Below, piece after piece: positions 45,727-57,900 of a stretch of 64,000 bases of DNA. The position numbers and the translations under genes were made by a program. The notes under the pieces were generated by a model. That model was not told the DNA's origin and did not search any database. It saw nothing but the letters and a program-made list of their open reading frames with translations. How positions within the stretch are numbered: the first letter of the stretch is position 1; every line of letters begins with the position of its first letter. The DNA lies in NCBI GenBank assembly GCA_015227615.1, contig JAALGZ010000036.1:310001-374000 (forward strand). Reading direction: 5' to 3'. Origin of the DNA: Labyrinthula sp. Ha. Its lineage: Eukaryota > Sar > Bigyra > Labyrinthulida > Labyrinthulaceae.

Positions 45727-48700
45727 AACGAATATATTACGAGTCCAAATTTAAATACTAAAAGAAGGCTTCTAAAAAGTTTAAACATCAAAAGATAAAG
45801 ATGGGGGAAACGTAGTATAGAACTAATAACGCTGTTTAAAGAAGATAGATTTCTATAAACATCTTCATCGCAACAGTAGCAAATCTTTTCTTGTCGTTTC
45901 AAGAGCCATTGCAAGAGATGATAAGCGCAACCCTTTAGCCTTTTAGCTCGAATGGACTTTCATTGAGTCAATTAAATCAGGATTAATGCAAAATTCCAAG
46001 AGAAAAAATATATCTAATTGTTTCTATAAATATATCATAGATAAAGAATACAATAGAAGCGAAAGACTGGACTCTAAGCTACCAAGATTGGGGCATGAAA
46101 CCATAAGAAACTTTTCTAGCATGAATGGTAATCCAAGAATGGTCCAGCGAGTGCAAAATACATATGTCATTGATCTTATTCTCTTAGTTCACAAATAAAA
46201 ATAAAGGTTAATCTGTGTTCATTTTTTTAAACACAGTTCCGAGAAGAGAGTAGTTTCTTACTGTTAAAATAAGTTGAAGCGCTAGTAGTTCTTCTTTGCT
46301 CCATGTAAAATTATTGATTCTTAAGGAAACCTTATATTAAAAATACAAATTATGCTTAATTCAAAAAACTATGAGATCTTGTATAAATGACGAAGTGTAG
46401 TATTTGCTTACTGAAAAAAACGAAACCGGTCTATATATTGCACAGAGGGTTATTAACTGCCTATGATGCTGGTTTATTGCACCATATAAAAGCTTGAGTT
46501 TTAAGAATTTTGCTACGGCCCTGTGTTTATTTGAAAAATATATCTTTATTAATGCTTCTAGCCAAAAAATAGCATATAATTGATGGACCTTCTCATGCTG
46601 TAGCCGAGATGAACCTTTTGTCTATGGTTCACAGGACACTTGAGAATCTCTTTTATTTTGATGTACTAGACACCATTAAAAATATATATAATATTGTGAT
46701 AAAATGATTTCTATGTACAAATCCAGGTTAAACAATCATAGCCATTTATAAACTTAATTTGGTCCTTGAGTTTTGGATTATACCAACTTAAGAAAGAGAC
46801 TTTCCTTTCCGCAAAACTATATTTTAGTTTTAACAAAACAAATATGAAGAGTAATATTAAAAAACCTGAAACCGATGAAAATTTTAAAATCTTATCTACA
46901 GAAGGCTATATGATTGACAGAAACAATTTGATGCAAGGGTTAGCGCCCCACTGGCAGGTCTAACTTTTTTGTCGATTTATACTTTACTTGAATTTACTCA
47001 TTAGAAGCGTTTTAGAGGATCAACAGGTAAGAAGAATTAGGTGTTTATACATTTAAAAGTGAATTTGCTGTTTCACCTAAATCAAACCAAATTTGATTTT
47101 AGATATTTATTGCTCTTCTTTTGACCGAACCATATATACTAAATTACGAATTCTTTACTATAAAAACTCAATTTTGTAGTACCATCCGGCTTCTCTATAT
47201 CTACTAGTAACCAAAAAAAACAGATATAGCTAGACATTAAGTACTATCAATACATTAAGCTTAGAATCCTCTTATTAATAGTTTCACTGTAGATTTTCCG
47301 TTAGTTTTAGGCCTTAGAATACTATTGCAGAAAATATGAGGTAACAGATATCTAAAGGACGTCTAGAATATTTGCTTAACTGTAGCTCATTTTTATCTAC
47401 CACAAAACTTACTTAAAATAGTTGTTGATTGAGCAAAGATTCTTATTCTAAATTTAGAATGCTTACTTCTCTCTGACAAGACATATTAGGATGATACATA
47501 CAAGTTAATAGGTTATATTCATTGCCCATGCAGTTTGACAGAGATTCAGTTCCAGGTTTAGCTCCAGAGCATATCTATGTTGTATTAGATAATAAAAAAT
47601 GATACTTTACATGAAAGTTACATTGATAGTATTTTTTAAATTTGAAATTGTCACTTTAGACAGCATTTGATATGACTCTCTCTCAGTAGAATCCGTAATA
47701 GCTTTTGCTGGGAAGTCAAAAGTGTCGCAGTTCTATTGCGTGGTGAACTATAATCAGAAGAGTATTGTTTGCCAAGACCTAATACCTAAACTAAATCAAA
47801 CATAAATTTAGGTTTAAAAAAAATTCTACTATTACCAACTATTATTTACTGTATCATATATAAAAATTTGACGGAATACTTAACATCTATGTTGCAAATG
47901 CTGGCAATTCATCTTCAGTTTTCTTGTAGAATTTGTTATATCGACTTGCCCTAGATATGATTGCAGATACCTTGAAATATAGAAAATTTCCGAGAAGCTT
48001 AGGTTTACATAAGATGAAAGTTTTCCTGTATCATTAATTAATTTTTTTGAGTGTGTTTTCTTGCTCTTTACTAGCATTTTCTGTGTGATTTTTCTATCAA
48101 TGTTACTTGTTAGTCGCTGGCAGGATTGGATGGTCCTTAGGCTTTATTTACAATATCCTTTAAGGGACAATATACCTTATGTTATTAACAAAAATGCATA
48201 TGTTGGAAGACAAGAGTAAAATTTGTGATTGACTGGTATACCGCTAAAGACCACTGTGCAAATTTAATTACTGTTACTGGAAGTTTTAGTCAGGTATAGC
48301 CATTCTTTATGTTACTATTTCCTTTTAACTTTTGTCTAACGTATTAATCGAGTTAATCATGGTTGGATAAACATTGTTTAGAAGATGATTCTATGTCGCT
48401 ACTTTAGGTTTCTCTTTACCTGGGGTTTCGTCTGGCATTTGTTTTTTTTCGCCCTCATTGCTATGAATGAATAATTTCAGAGCAATTTTCACTGAAACTA
48501 TTCTGGCCTTGAAATAGAAGCTCATTTAAGCAAGATAACTCATATAGAGTTAATATAAAATCCACCACCAAGGGAGTGAATCACCTAACAACGGGGAAAT
48601 AGCTTCCAGCATGTTTATCATAAATACAGAATCATGTTGTTTCTATTACTTTCTACGTCGCTCTTGTATTGATTTCAAGAAGCCTTCGTACAGTTCTAAT

Positions 48701-50060
48701 GCTGGAGATTAGAAATTGCTTTTATTTGTGTTAACATGTATTTTCATTTCAAACATGTAGCAATTAAGATAAGATGAAATTCCTTTAAGAGTTTTATTGA
48801 GCTTTCTCTATAATATTAAAACTTTCTGCGAAGTAAAAACCTAAAAAATATTTCCAAATTTTGATGAACCGGACAAATTTTAGCAACCAGTATATTCTAG
48901 CTTGAATCGGGTAGTATATAATTTCCTGATATCATCTCAATATACCCGTTATTTATTTTTCCAGGAATAGAGTGAAAAACATCTAGTTGGAATAACGGCA
49001 GTACTGTGCATTGAGATATGGAATATTTTTGTTTACTAGCATAGTACATTGGTGTAAAATATAGGAATTATTTTGCGTAAGTTTAAGAGATTAGTGCCAA
49101 CAGCGAGGATGATCTTGATTCATTGGCAATTACGTAGTAGAACATAGACATATCTTTCATGGGGCTCAATATTCATTGCGTGTGGGCTACACCCGCTGTT
49201 ATGAACATGAACATACAAATCACGAGAAAACTCCAATGTTAACCCCTTGGGTTTACTCTATTAGTTTTCCTGTATGTGACTTCTACCCTATGCTTCTCAT
49301 TCATAGAACACTTTAGCACGAATTGAACAGCTATTTCTGCAGAAAATGATTTAACAGTAGTTACTTTCAATAAAAAGTACTGGTGGAATATGCTTGTTTA
49401 GTTCTCACTACAATATATTTAACAGACTTACGATTTGACCGAACTCGTCTAAAACAATATTTGAAAATTTCTAGGTTTACAGCTAGGGTGTACTTGAGCG
49501 GTACATTCATCTAGTACTCGCAGAAAACCTGTTTTAAAGATAGTCTATTAGGAATCATAAGTGGTTTTACAGAATTAAAAAAGTGTCTCTTGTCTACAAA
49601 TGTTTCTATTTATTTTTATCTATATTTCTACACAATTGTGCAAGCAATGACGTATTTAGGAAGATTATACAAAGCACTACAGCATAAACTTATAGGTGGT
49701 CATGCCCTTACAATCTTTTAAGTGGGCTTTAAGGCTTAAGAACAGGATAACATCAGTTCGTGGAAAGCACTTGCGCAAGATGAAACCTTAATGCGAAGAC
49801 CAAAATATTAATGGTAGCAACTTACACTACTTTGAGCGTGAGTACAGACAGACAGAAAAGATAGTGTGTGTGTGAATAAGAAACTTCATGTGCAGACAAA
49901 AACCTTAAATAGACTGCTCTTTCGTGACAAGAATTGTTGCACAAGGTCACATTTAGTTGACTAAAGATACAATTGCCAAATTTATACCAACTTTGGCGAA
50001 TACAGAAAACTCAGCGTTTAACTATGTCAAGAGTTCTAGTCTTCGTTGATTCTTCTTTAA
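45727..50060. other. AT-rich desert
   Basis: Only short, domain-free frames occur; the longest are about 65-70 codons near 46.0-46.2 kb and 46.8-47.0 kb. I saw no structural RNA or clear mobile element until the MITE at 50066. Confidence 0.55.
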
Positions 50061-50065
50061 TTGCA

Positions 50066-50220
50066 AGGGGTCGGATTTGTTAAGAATTATCAATATTTAT
50101 TTGATGATCATTTTGATTCTGATTATCATTAAAAGATTTGGGATTTTGATATTTATCAAATGATTCTGATTTATTTTGGATAATCAATAGATTATCAATA
50201 ATATATTAAATCCGAGCCCT
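50066..50220. repeat. AT-rich hairpin MITE, 155 bp
   Basis: Termini 'aggggtcggattt' and 'aaatccgagccct' are imperfect inverted repeats. The interior is a series of GATTATC/GATAATC and TGATTCTGA blocks that give extensive self-complementarity. No coding capacity. A collinear second copy is at 63698-63852 and degenerate ones lie near 18.0-18.5 kb. The transposase family is unknown; no clear target duplication was found. Confidence 0.7.
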
Positions 50221-50368
50221 ATTAATCGCCTAATCTGAAGATAAAAGAATCTACGCCGTAGGAATATTTAAATGTGAAGCCATTCTGCTAAAGGTTTTAA
50301 CTTAAAATGTTTTCATTCAATCATGGATGTCTTGATTTTAAACGGAATAACCTTCTTGATAGCAAGCA
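50111..50368 (+). repeat. 258-bp direct repeat, copy 1
   Basis: Identical to 63743-64000 except for one base (50129 t against a). It includes the right two-thirds of the MITE and about 148 bp of sequence beyond it. To the right, copy 1 continues with unrelated desert; copy 2 runs off the window. Confidence 0.95.
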
Positions 50369-50549
50369 GTCTGAGTGGGAATATTTCAAATTGCGAGAAC
50401 CGCGTATAGAATACAAATGAGTAGTCATATTGAAATTTCTTAACAACAATAGTATTTTCTCTATTTCAGTATAGAGTTAATATAACTTTTAACTACAGTG
50501 CAAAATGTTTCAAATATCAGATAGTCCGTTGAAATGACCTGCGTAAAGT

Positions 50550-51440
50550 CAAATAGGTTTTTTTGACTCCGGAGTTAAATACTCCAAATTTTAATTGGCC
50601 GAATTTTCAATTGCCCAAAAATTTTTTTTGAAAAAAACAAACCAACAAAATGAAGATAAAAAATTTGAAATCATGACAGCTCCATAATAAAAGACATGAC
50701 AGAACAAAGCTAGGACCCAGAAAAAACCATATTTTTAAAGATTGAACAAGATTATACAAGATTGAACAAGATGTTACAAGATTTAGTGCTGCTCGGACAA
50801 ATCCTCTATTTTCAACACTCTAAGGTAAAAGTCAAGATCCAGGATTATTGGAAAGAAAGGGATGAGGCTCAAGGATGCATATTTCAAGAAAAAAAAGAAA
50901 GCTATTTTGGACAAAAAAACTTACACCTAGATTAGATGACGAATCCACTTAATTTTTAAATTTTAATTTTAACAAAAATATAAATCTTCCGAATTTCAGT
51001 TTTCAAAATTATTTGTCTTATACTTCTATTTATGTCACTTCATATATTTACTTATGAACATCTACACATATTTTCAAATTTCTGTATTCAAGCTATGGAA
51101 AAAGATTTAAATCCATCCACATCTTCATCGAGGGCCGAGTGGGGAGGGAGGGCCGAGTCATGGAGGCCATTTTTAAAGACGTGGGGAGCGTGAAAGGCTC
51201 CCCGCTACGCTATGGTCAGGCAACTTCACATTTTATTGTTTCTTAACTATTAATATTTATTTGGTATCTTCTAGTACACTTCACTTTATTCCCAGCCCCC
51301 TCTCTTTTTTCTCTATTGGAAATTATTATTCTGCGCATCGATTATTCAAACGAAGTATGATGAAAAAAGTTTTTGGGAAATCGATCTGACCAATGAGATC
51401 ACGAGGAATATCTGACTCCGGAGTCAAAAAAACCGATCCC
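50550..51440. mobile_element. 891-bp non-autonomous DNA transposon with about 35-bp TIRs and 9-bp target duplications
   Basis: The left end ('ggtttttttgactccggagt' at 50557-50576) is inverted at the right end (51414-51433), with recognisable similarity for about 35 bp. The 9-bp sequence GCGTAAAGT flanks it directly at 50541-50549 and 51441-51449. Each end carries the perfect palindrome TGACTCCGGAGTCA or a one-base variant. The interior has no long frame; it contains a 20-bp tandem duplication (about 50739-50780), a G/C-rich block with GAGGGCCGAGT twice (about 51132-51160) and a GGGGAGC...GCTCCCC hairpin (51183-51203). Nine-base duplications with long TIRs fit Mutator-like elements; hAT (8 bp) is an alternative. 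It lies 64 bp upstream of the next gene's ATG. Confidence 0.85.
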
Positions 51441-51513
51441 GCGTAAAGTTACAACCAAGAAGTGGGGTGGTTAATATTACCAGCACATAAACATACAAAT
51501 ATAGAACAAAGCA

Positions 51514-52849
51514 ATGGAAAATAGAAACATTGATCTTCTTTTATGGGGTGTGTATCCTTTTTTATAATCTATCAACCTTTAGGACTGGTTGGACGGGAAT
51601 ACACTTGGCTGAGTACTTGCTAAAGAATTACTCTTCCACAGATGAAACTGATAGAAGAATAGTTTGGGGAGTGGCTGCTAGAAACCAAGAGAAATATGAA
51701 AAGATAAAAGAACTTTTATCTTCCGAATATGAATCCTTTCCAAACTTCGCTTCAGCAGAGGAAGTGAACAATTTCCTCAATTCGCTGCCAACATTCTTTG
51801 TATCAAATGACGATGAAGAAAAAATAGGAGAAGTTGTGAAGCAAGTTAGAGTGGTTTGTACAGTTGTAGGACCCTACATGAGATATGGGGAGAAATTATT
51901 GCACCAATGTATCATAAACAATACGCACTACACAGATCTAACTGGAGAAGCAGGTTGGATAGATCAAATGAAGGAGAAATATGGTGAAGAAGGAAGAGCC
52001 AATGGAACTTGGATTATTCCAAGTTGTGGGTTTGATACTGTTCCCAGTAATATAGGAACTATTGCTTGTTTGAAGGAGCTTAAGGCAATGGGAGCGTCAG
52101 ATGAAGATGAGGTGTTTGTGAAAAGCAGTCTTGTTGGCTATGAAGCAAATAATAGGGATCCAAAGAATAAGGAACAGACTACAGGAGGCGGAGGATCCAT
52201 GCAAACTGGGTTAGATGTTATTTCAGGAAAAGGTGTGCCAGATTCCAAAGTGAAGCTTCCTTCTAATCCTCTTTTTCCTGTGTTTGATAGAGATATGAAG
52301 AAGCTAGGTTTACCTTCATATAGAACGTTCTTCGTCATGGCTCCAGGTAATCAAAGAAATGTATACTTGTCCAAAGAGCTCCTGTCTGATTTTCCAGAGA
52401 ATTTTGAGTACACGGAGTCTATGCTTACCAAATCTTACGCAAGTGGCTTAGTGGTTCCAATCGGGATTGGTGCCATGTTAGGGGTCTTGAAAGTGCCAGG
52501 AGTATCCTCTTTGGTAAAATATATGTTGCCGAAGACAAGTCAGGTTCCTGTAAAACTTAATGCAGCGGCTTATGAAGCAGGATTAGTTGATTGGATCTGT
52601 GTCGGTGAAGCCAAGGGTTTAAAGGAGAAAGTAGCTGTGAGGATGATCTTTCCAGATGAGGGTGGATGGACAGAAACAGCAAAGATGATGGTTGAAGCTG
52701 CTTTGACCATGGTATTAGATGGTGGAGTTGAAGAACTAAAGAAGAAAACGGGGATACATGGGGGAATCTTGACTAGTGCTTGTTTAGGAGAAAGATATAT
52801 CGAAAGACTAAGAAACAAACAAGTTAAAGTTGAAGTAACAAAGTTCTAG
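51514..52849 (+). CDS. saccharopine dehydrogenase-like oxidoreductase (SCCPDH family), two exons
   Basis: Exon 1 (51514-51551) encodes 'MENRNIDLLLWG' plus two bases, and exon 2 (51583-52849) the rest. The 31-nt intron (GTATCC...TTTAG) lies inside the Rossmann motif, and splicing yields 'LLWGVTGWTGIHLAEYLL', the G-x-T-G-x-T-G nucleotide-binding loop. The product has 434 residues, close to the 429 of human SCCPDH. Other family marks are 'RVVCTVVGPYMRYGEKLLHQC', 'HYTDLTGEAGWI', 'IIPSCGFDTVPSNIG' and the Gly-rich 'TTGGGGSMQTGLDVISG'. These proteins are NAD(P)-binding, often lipid-droplet or membrane associated, with poorly known substrates; trans-acting enoyl reductases are relatives. The gene lies 64 bp after the 891-bp transposon, whose insertion may have altered its promoter. 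Confidence 0.92.
51552..51582 (+). other. 31-nt intron in the SCCPDH-like gene
   Basis: It begins GTATCC and ends ACCTTTAG. Splicing restores both an ATG and the conserved GxTGxTG loop, so protein conservation supports the exact boundaries. Confidence 0.9.
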
Positions 52850-53367
52850 AAAATTCTAGAAATAACATAGTTTAAGCGTTAATATCATGACTTGTCCGTT
52901 AGTTCGCTGAAGATTTTGAGAGTTAACTTCAAATATTAGTTGCCTTCGACTTATGTCGCTGTTTGAAGTTAGAAGGCAGTAACAAAATTCGGGAGATACA
53001 AATTATGATATAGAACGTTTCTACGAAGTGAGAACAAAAAGCACTTTAGTTTAAAAAGTAGAAAATAGATTCCTCAGTGAATTAAAATTGTAGTTTAGTG
53101 ACGTGGCTTCGTCGGAGGAAAGTTGTCGGAGAAAAAGTCCAGTGCCGATTGTGTAGTAAGGACCAGACCAGTTTCTTGTTGAAGAAGCAATATAGAATGC
53201 GTAAAAAAGAAAAAAATACGCAAATCTCATCAATTTTGCTGCTGGTTTTGAAACGGAAAACTGTAGTAATACTTCACCTCCTCGGAACTCAAGGAAAAAA
53301 AAGAGGAAAGTCCTGAAGCCAAGCGTTCCTTAAAGAAAATATATACAAACAAAAAATATCTAAGCAA
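52850..53367. other. intergenic spacer
   Basis: Between the SCCPDH-like and P450 genes I see no convincing gene. A 72-codon frame at 53098-53316 is Lys/Arg-rich and resembles no family. It holds the P450 promoter and 5' UTR. Confidence 0.5.
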
Positions 53368-54996
53368 ATGTTATCTAAGCAAATACTTTCTAAACAAGTA
53401 CCTTCATTAAAGAGGTTTCTGAAATACTTTGTGCTCTTTGTTGCGTATAAATTCGTTAGGGTACTTATTCGCTGGGGAAGAAATGTTAGACACCTTAGGA
53501 AATTAAGCAAGAATTCTGAAAAGATTGAGTTTGCTGAAGAATTGGGTGCTACTCCGGCTTCACTCGCCATAAACATTGGAAAGAACCTCCCTAGAATACA
53601 TCATTACCGTCTATCTTTATTTAAGAAGTATACCAACAACTTCAGCAATTCAACTAAGACGCTAGCTGCCTGCGGAAGTCTACTTGATTTTAGCCCTGTT
53701 TTCTTCACGATTGACCCTATCTTGGTTAAACACGTGTTTAAAGATCGCGTAGATAACTACTTGAAAGTTGACTTTGGTTTTGAGCAATCCTTTGGTAAAA
53801 ATCTGTTAACAGCCCAGCATGGGCCGCATGCAGCTGATAAAGGTAAGTTGTTTACTTTTCAAAGAAAAACAGCTTCTAAGATATTTACTAAGCGAAACCT
53901 ACATGGATTCACAAGTGACTGTATGAAGAAACACTTACGCGATATGTATGCTGGAATAAGTGAATTATCCTCTGACGGAACTGCAACAGAAGTTCCTTTA
54001 AAGGAGTTTGTATTTCAATTCGCCTTCAGAGTAATTTCTCAAGCTGGGTTTGGAAAAGAATATAAGGATGCTGCAGAAGCGAATGATTATGCTTCAACTT
54101 TTGAAAATTATATTGAGTTAGTATTAAATGCGTTCAGCAATCCAATATGGCAGCTCCCACTTAGTGAATACTATGTTCCAGGCAAGAAAAAATATATGCG
54201 ATTAAGGAAAAAGCTCAACGGCATCTGTTACGAAATGGTTGACAAACGTCTTGCTTCCGAGGGAAAGGCTTCAGGTGATGAACAAGATTTAATGTCCTTG
54301 TACATGAAAATAGCAAGAGATACAGAATTTGGTACGAGAGAAATGTTAAAAGATTTCTCAATTCTCTTTCTTGCTGCTGGAACTCACACTTCATCCCACA
54401 GCATGCAATATGCAATATTGTATTTGGGAAAACACCTCAAGCTACAGGAGGATCTTCGTGAAGAGATATTAAAGTTCTCTAAGTTTGATCCAGAAACACA
54501 TGAATTTGACGTGGATATGAATAAAATGAAGGAGTGTAAGTTACTTGATGCAATTTTACTTGAAACTATGAGACTGCACGCAGTTGTGGGGTTTAATGGA
54601 AGACAAGCAGTAGAAGATGATGTTCTTCCTGATGGATCCTTTGTGTCCAAAGGAACAGTGATATTATATGATGCTTTTACGATGGCATATGATCCGAACC
54701 TCTATGACAATCCTAGTGAGTTTGATCCAACTAGGTGGATGTCCGAAGAGAGAGGATCAGAGTCGTTTGATGATACTACATATCTAACTTTTGCTTCAGG
54801 AAAGAGAAAATGTATGGGTCAAAGCTTGGCCTTCCATGAAATGAAGTTTTTCGTAACATATTTCGTAAATGTATTCGCTTTTGAACTCTCGCAGAAAGAG
54901 AAGGATATAATTGCAACCCAAGAAGGGCACTATAGCGAAGGGCAAATTCATAACTACAAGAACAAGTTATTAGTTGATCTGAAGTTTAGATACTAG
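53368..54996 (+). CDS. cytochrome P450, CYP86/CYP4-like, single exon
   Basis: The product has 542 residues. An N-terminal signal-anchor ('RFLKYFVLFVAYKFVRVLI', about 16-35) suggests ER membrane. The I-helix is 'LFLAAGTHTSSHSMQYA' (about 333-348), the ExxR motif 'ETMR' near 398, the PERF-like motif 'FDPTRW', and the haem loop 'FASGKRKCMGQSLA' with the axial Cys near 481. The order and spacing are those of fatty-acid or alkane hydroxylases of the CYP86/CYP4/CYP52 kind. The usual I-helix (A/G)Gx(D/E)T(T/S) reads A-G-T-H-T-S, with His replacing the acid that assists oxygen activation. A short imperfect 15-16-bp tandem repeat covers the start and encodes LSKQ twice. The 518-bp gap after the SCCPDH-like gene shows no other gene. 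Confidence 0.94.
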   Translation: MLSKQILSKQVPSLKRFLKYFVLFVAYKFVRVLIRWGRNVRHLRKLSKNSEKIEFAEELGATPASLAINIGKNLPRIHHYRLSLFKKYTNNFSNSTKTLAACGSLLDFSPVFFTIDPILVKHVFKDRVDNYLKVDFGFEQSFGKNLLTAQHGPHAADKGKLFTFQRKTASKIFTKRNLHGFTSDCMKKHLRDMYAGISELSSDGTATEVPLKEFVFQFAFRVISQAGFGKEYKDAAEANDYASTFENYIELVLNAFSNPIWQLPLSEYYVPGKKKYMRLRKKLNGICYEMVDKRLASEGKASGDEQDLMSLYMKIARDTEFGTREMLKDFSILFLAAGTHTSSHSMQYAILYLGKHLKLQEDLREEILKFSKFDPETHEFDVDMNKMKECKLLDAILLETMRLHAVVGFNGRQAVEDDVLPDGSFVSKGTVILYDAFTMAYDPNLYDNPSEFDPTRWMSEERGSESFDDTTYLTFASGKRKCMGQSLAFHEMKFFVTYFVNVFAFELSQKEKDIIATQEGHYSEGQIHNYKNKLLVDLKFRY

Positions 54997-57900
54997 TAAA
55001 GCTTTGTGTAAAAGATTTATGAATAGTTCATTAGGCGCACCATGGTTTAATCATGAAAAATATTAGTTGGAAGTTATTTCTACTCTCCTGTCTATAAGCT
55101 CACAGTTTATCACCTCCAAAAATACTAGTCAGAGTTTGTAAGATGGTTCAACAAAACATGGACAGATGTCGTGCGGGAATTTTTACTTAATTCTTCTTAG
55201 AAAGGTAGTAGACCATAAATATTTTGCAGATTCCATTTAGTTTCCATCAATTCTAGCTACTAGATCAAAATTATTCCACTCAGTGTAAGCTCTTTTTTCC
55301 TATGGATCTAACCTATTTGATAAACCTCGGATAAGCATAATTTTGTGATCAAAGTTTTCTACATATGTAGTCGCTTTGAATGCAGAATGAATGAAACATA
55401 TTATACTCATAGCAATTAAAGCTCTAGCATGTTTAGAATAGATCTCTTCCATTTTTAGTAAGGAAAGTAGAAAACTGTAATCTCTATTGACATGGTTTTT
55501 AAACTGTTTTCTATTAAATGGGTTTTACGAAAGCATTCTGCTCAGAAACTCAAGCATCTTTCCTGCATGAGTAACAACACAAGGGATTCATTTGAACCAG
55601 AATGAAATACAGTTCTTAAACACCGCACTCGCTACACTAACCTAGTAGCATTTTAGTAGGGTTTTACATTTGCTCTAGGTAAAATTTTCAGGGTTTGTTA
55701 GACAGGTCAGATCCAGATTCTTTAACTTTACTCCCTTAGAGAGGAATCATTTTCTAAATTTGGTCTCAGAACCTGCTTGAAAGTGTTAGGGAATAATTTA
55801 AAAATTCAGAAAGCAATATGGATATCTACATTATTAAGGATGGAAAACGGGATAGGAGCATCTTACAATTTAACAAATGGTGTCAAAAATTTTGTAGCAA
55901 TCTTCCAATTATGTCACTGACAGTACTGTAGAGAAAATTTTTAGCTACTATCTAGCTGATGAATAGCAGGTTCGATATTTAGGGTAGTTCAACTATAGCG
56001 CAGAAAGAATTTAAATGGATTAACTTTTATTCACTTACTAGATTTCTTTTTCAAATTTGGAATTTTGTATATTACCTTGTATTGAATAAGTAGAGTAGAT
56101 TGAGGCTAAAAGGTGTTTTAATTATTATTTAGGTTGGATTACTTTGGCACCAATGAGTTTTAGAGCAAATTATTATAAGTGTATTGCTTAGCACCAGATC
56201 CTCATTCATACATTCTTTGGCCGTACTCAGTATTTTTGTTTCAATTGAGTGAAAATTTCCTTTCCAATGCACCATGAATATTGATTTGCCCACAATATTT
56301 CTTAGTAACCTCTAAAAAACACATATTATAGATTCACCCGAGAATTCATGCACCTGATATCAAACCGTCACTGTAGCCAAGGGAACTATTAGGATATTTA
56401 TTTTATCCTACTTTAGTTGAAGATGAGTCAAAGGTTAGTTTTAGTAAGAGAAAACCAATACTTAAAGGGTATGAAGCAAACAGGAGTCTTTACATGGACG
56501 AATTAGTTCATTCCACATGTGACGATTTCATGGTGAAGAGAAATTGCAAGTTGCAGTTCATAGCAAAGTTTAATACAGGATTCATTAATGCCATATAAGC
56601 TAAAACACACGAAGAAGTTCTTTGTATGGTCGAGAACTATGGTCAGATGTAAAAAAAAATAGTTCTAATAACCTGGCTGAAGACACTGGGAACAGCCAAT
56701 ACGTGATCCAATTTAGCTGATTCAAAGCATATCGGGCATTAAAGATAGCAAGCATTGGCAAGAATCTTATATCCAAGAGCAGGGAATTTATATCTTTGGA
56801 CAACATAGGATAACGTAACTCTTCCTATTCTCTGCGTGAGTCTCTCATATATTTTGTAGCAAAATGTATTATGATGGACATATGATATCTGGAACTGCAA
56901 CTTGAGCACTATTCCCATAAAACAATGATAGAAATGTTTTCTGGGCTGAGATCAGCTCAACTGTCAAAAAATAGTAATCAGTACTTCTAGCCTGGATAGT
57001 CTTATTGTAGAAGAGATACTGAAATATCAATAGTAGGCAGATTATGTCAGCGGGCTTCAATTGTAACGAAACAAGGATATTTTTTTTGATAGGTTATTGA
57101 GTAGCAAATTGGCATATACTATCCCAATTAGAGTAATGTGGAAATGTAACAAATACATATTCTATCAACTAGATTTGTCTTTACAAGTTTTTTTCAGAGG
57201 ATAATAGAACCGGATTTGGGACAGAAGTCCTGAAGCCATCATACTAGAGCACCACAGTTACAATATCGTACTGTTCGCTCTCAACTTTAAGGTTTTTAGC
57301 TATTCTATATTCTGTTGGGGACATAATGAATATGAGGTACTTAAAGATGAACCGACCCTCATCATATGCTCCTTTGTCGGTTGTCTCAGTTGTTCACTTA
57401 CCAATTAGAGGTGATGGAGTTGAAACAGCTTAAGGGTTACTTGAAAGCTGGCACATATGTAGTAACAGCCGCAAAGTGAAAATGATGGTGTTATGTACCT
57501 TTTACGGGAAGCAGGTCTTCACTTCACCGCTGTTGTAGATTTTAGGTTAGACTAAGTTCCAATACTTCATATTAATGGTCTTGGGTTTGTTCGATAGTAT
57601 GGGTATTGTCTTGATGGGTATTTACTTACACTTCATTTATTACAGATATATGTTGTTAGATAATAGACCACTTTCGTTTATTTGATCATAGAGTATCTAG
57701 ATCATAGAAGGAAATATAATATATCCTTACCTACTTCCTATCTTATTGCAAGTATTAGTATTCTAGAAGTTGATACTACAGGAACGGAAAACCAGTTAAG
57801 TAACTTCATAGCTGCAAGAGATGTGACTCTAATCACAGAACACCCTCCTTGTAGAAGATAATTGTATAAGTGTATCCTTTTATTCTTCTGTCGACAAAAT

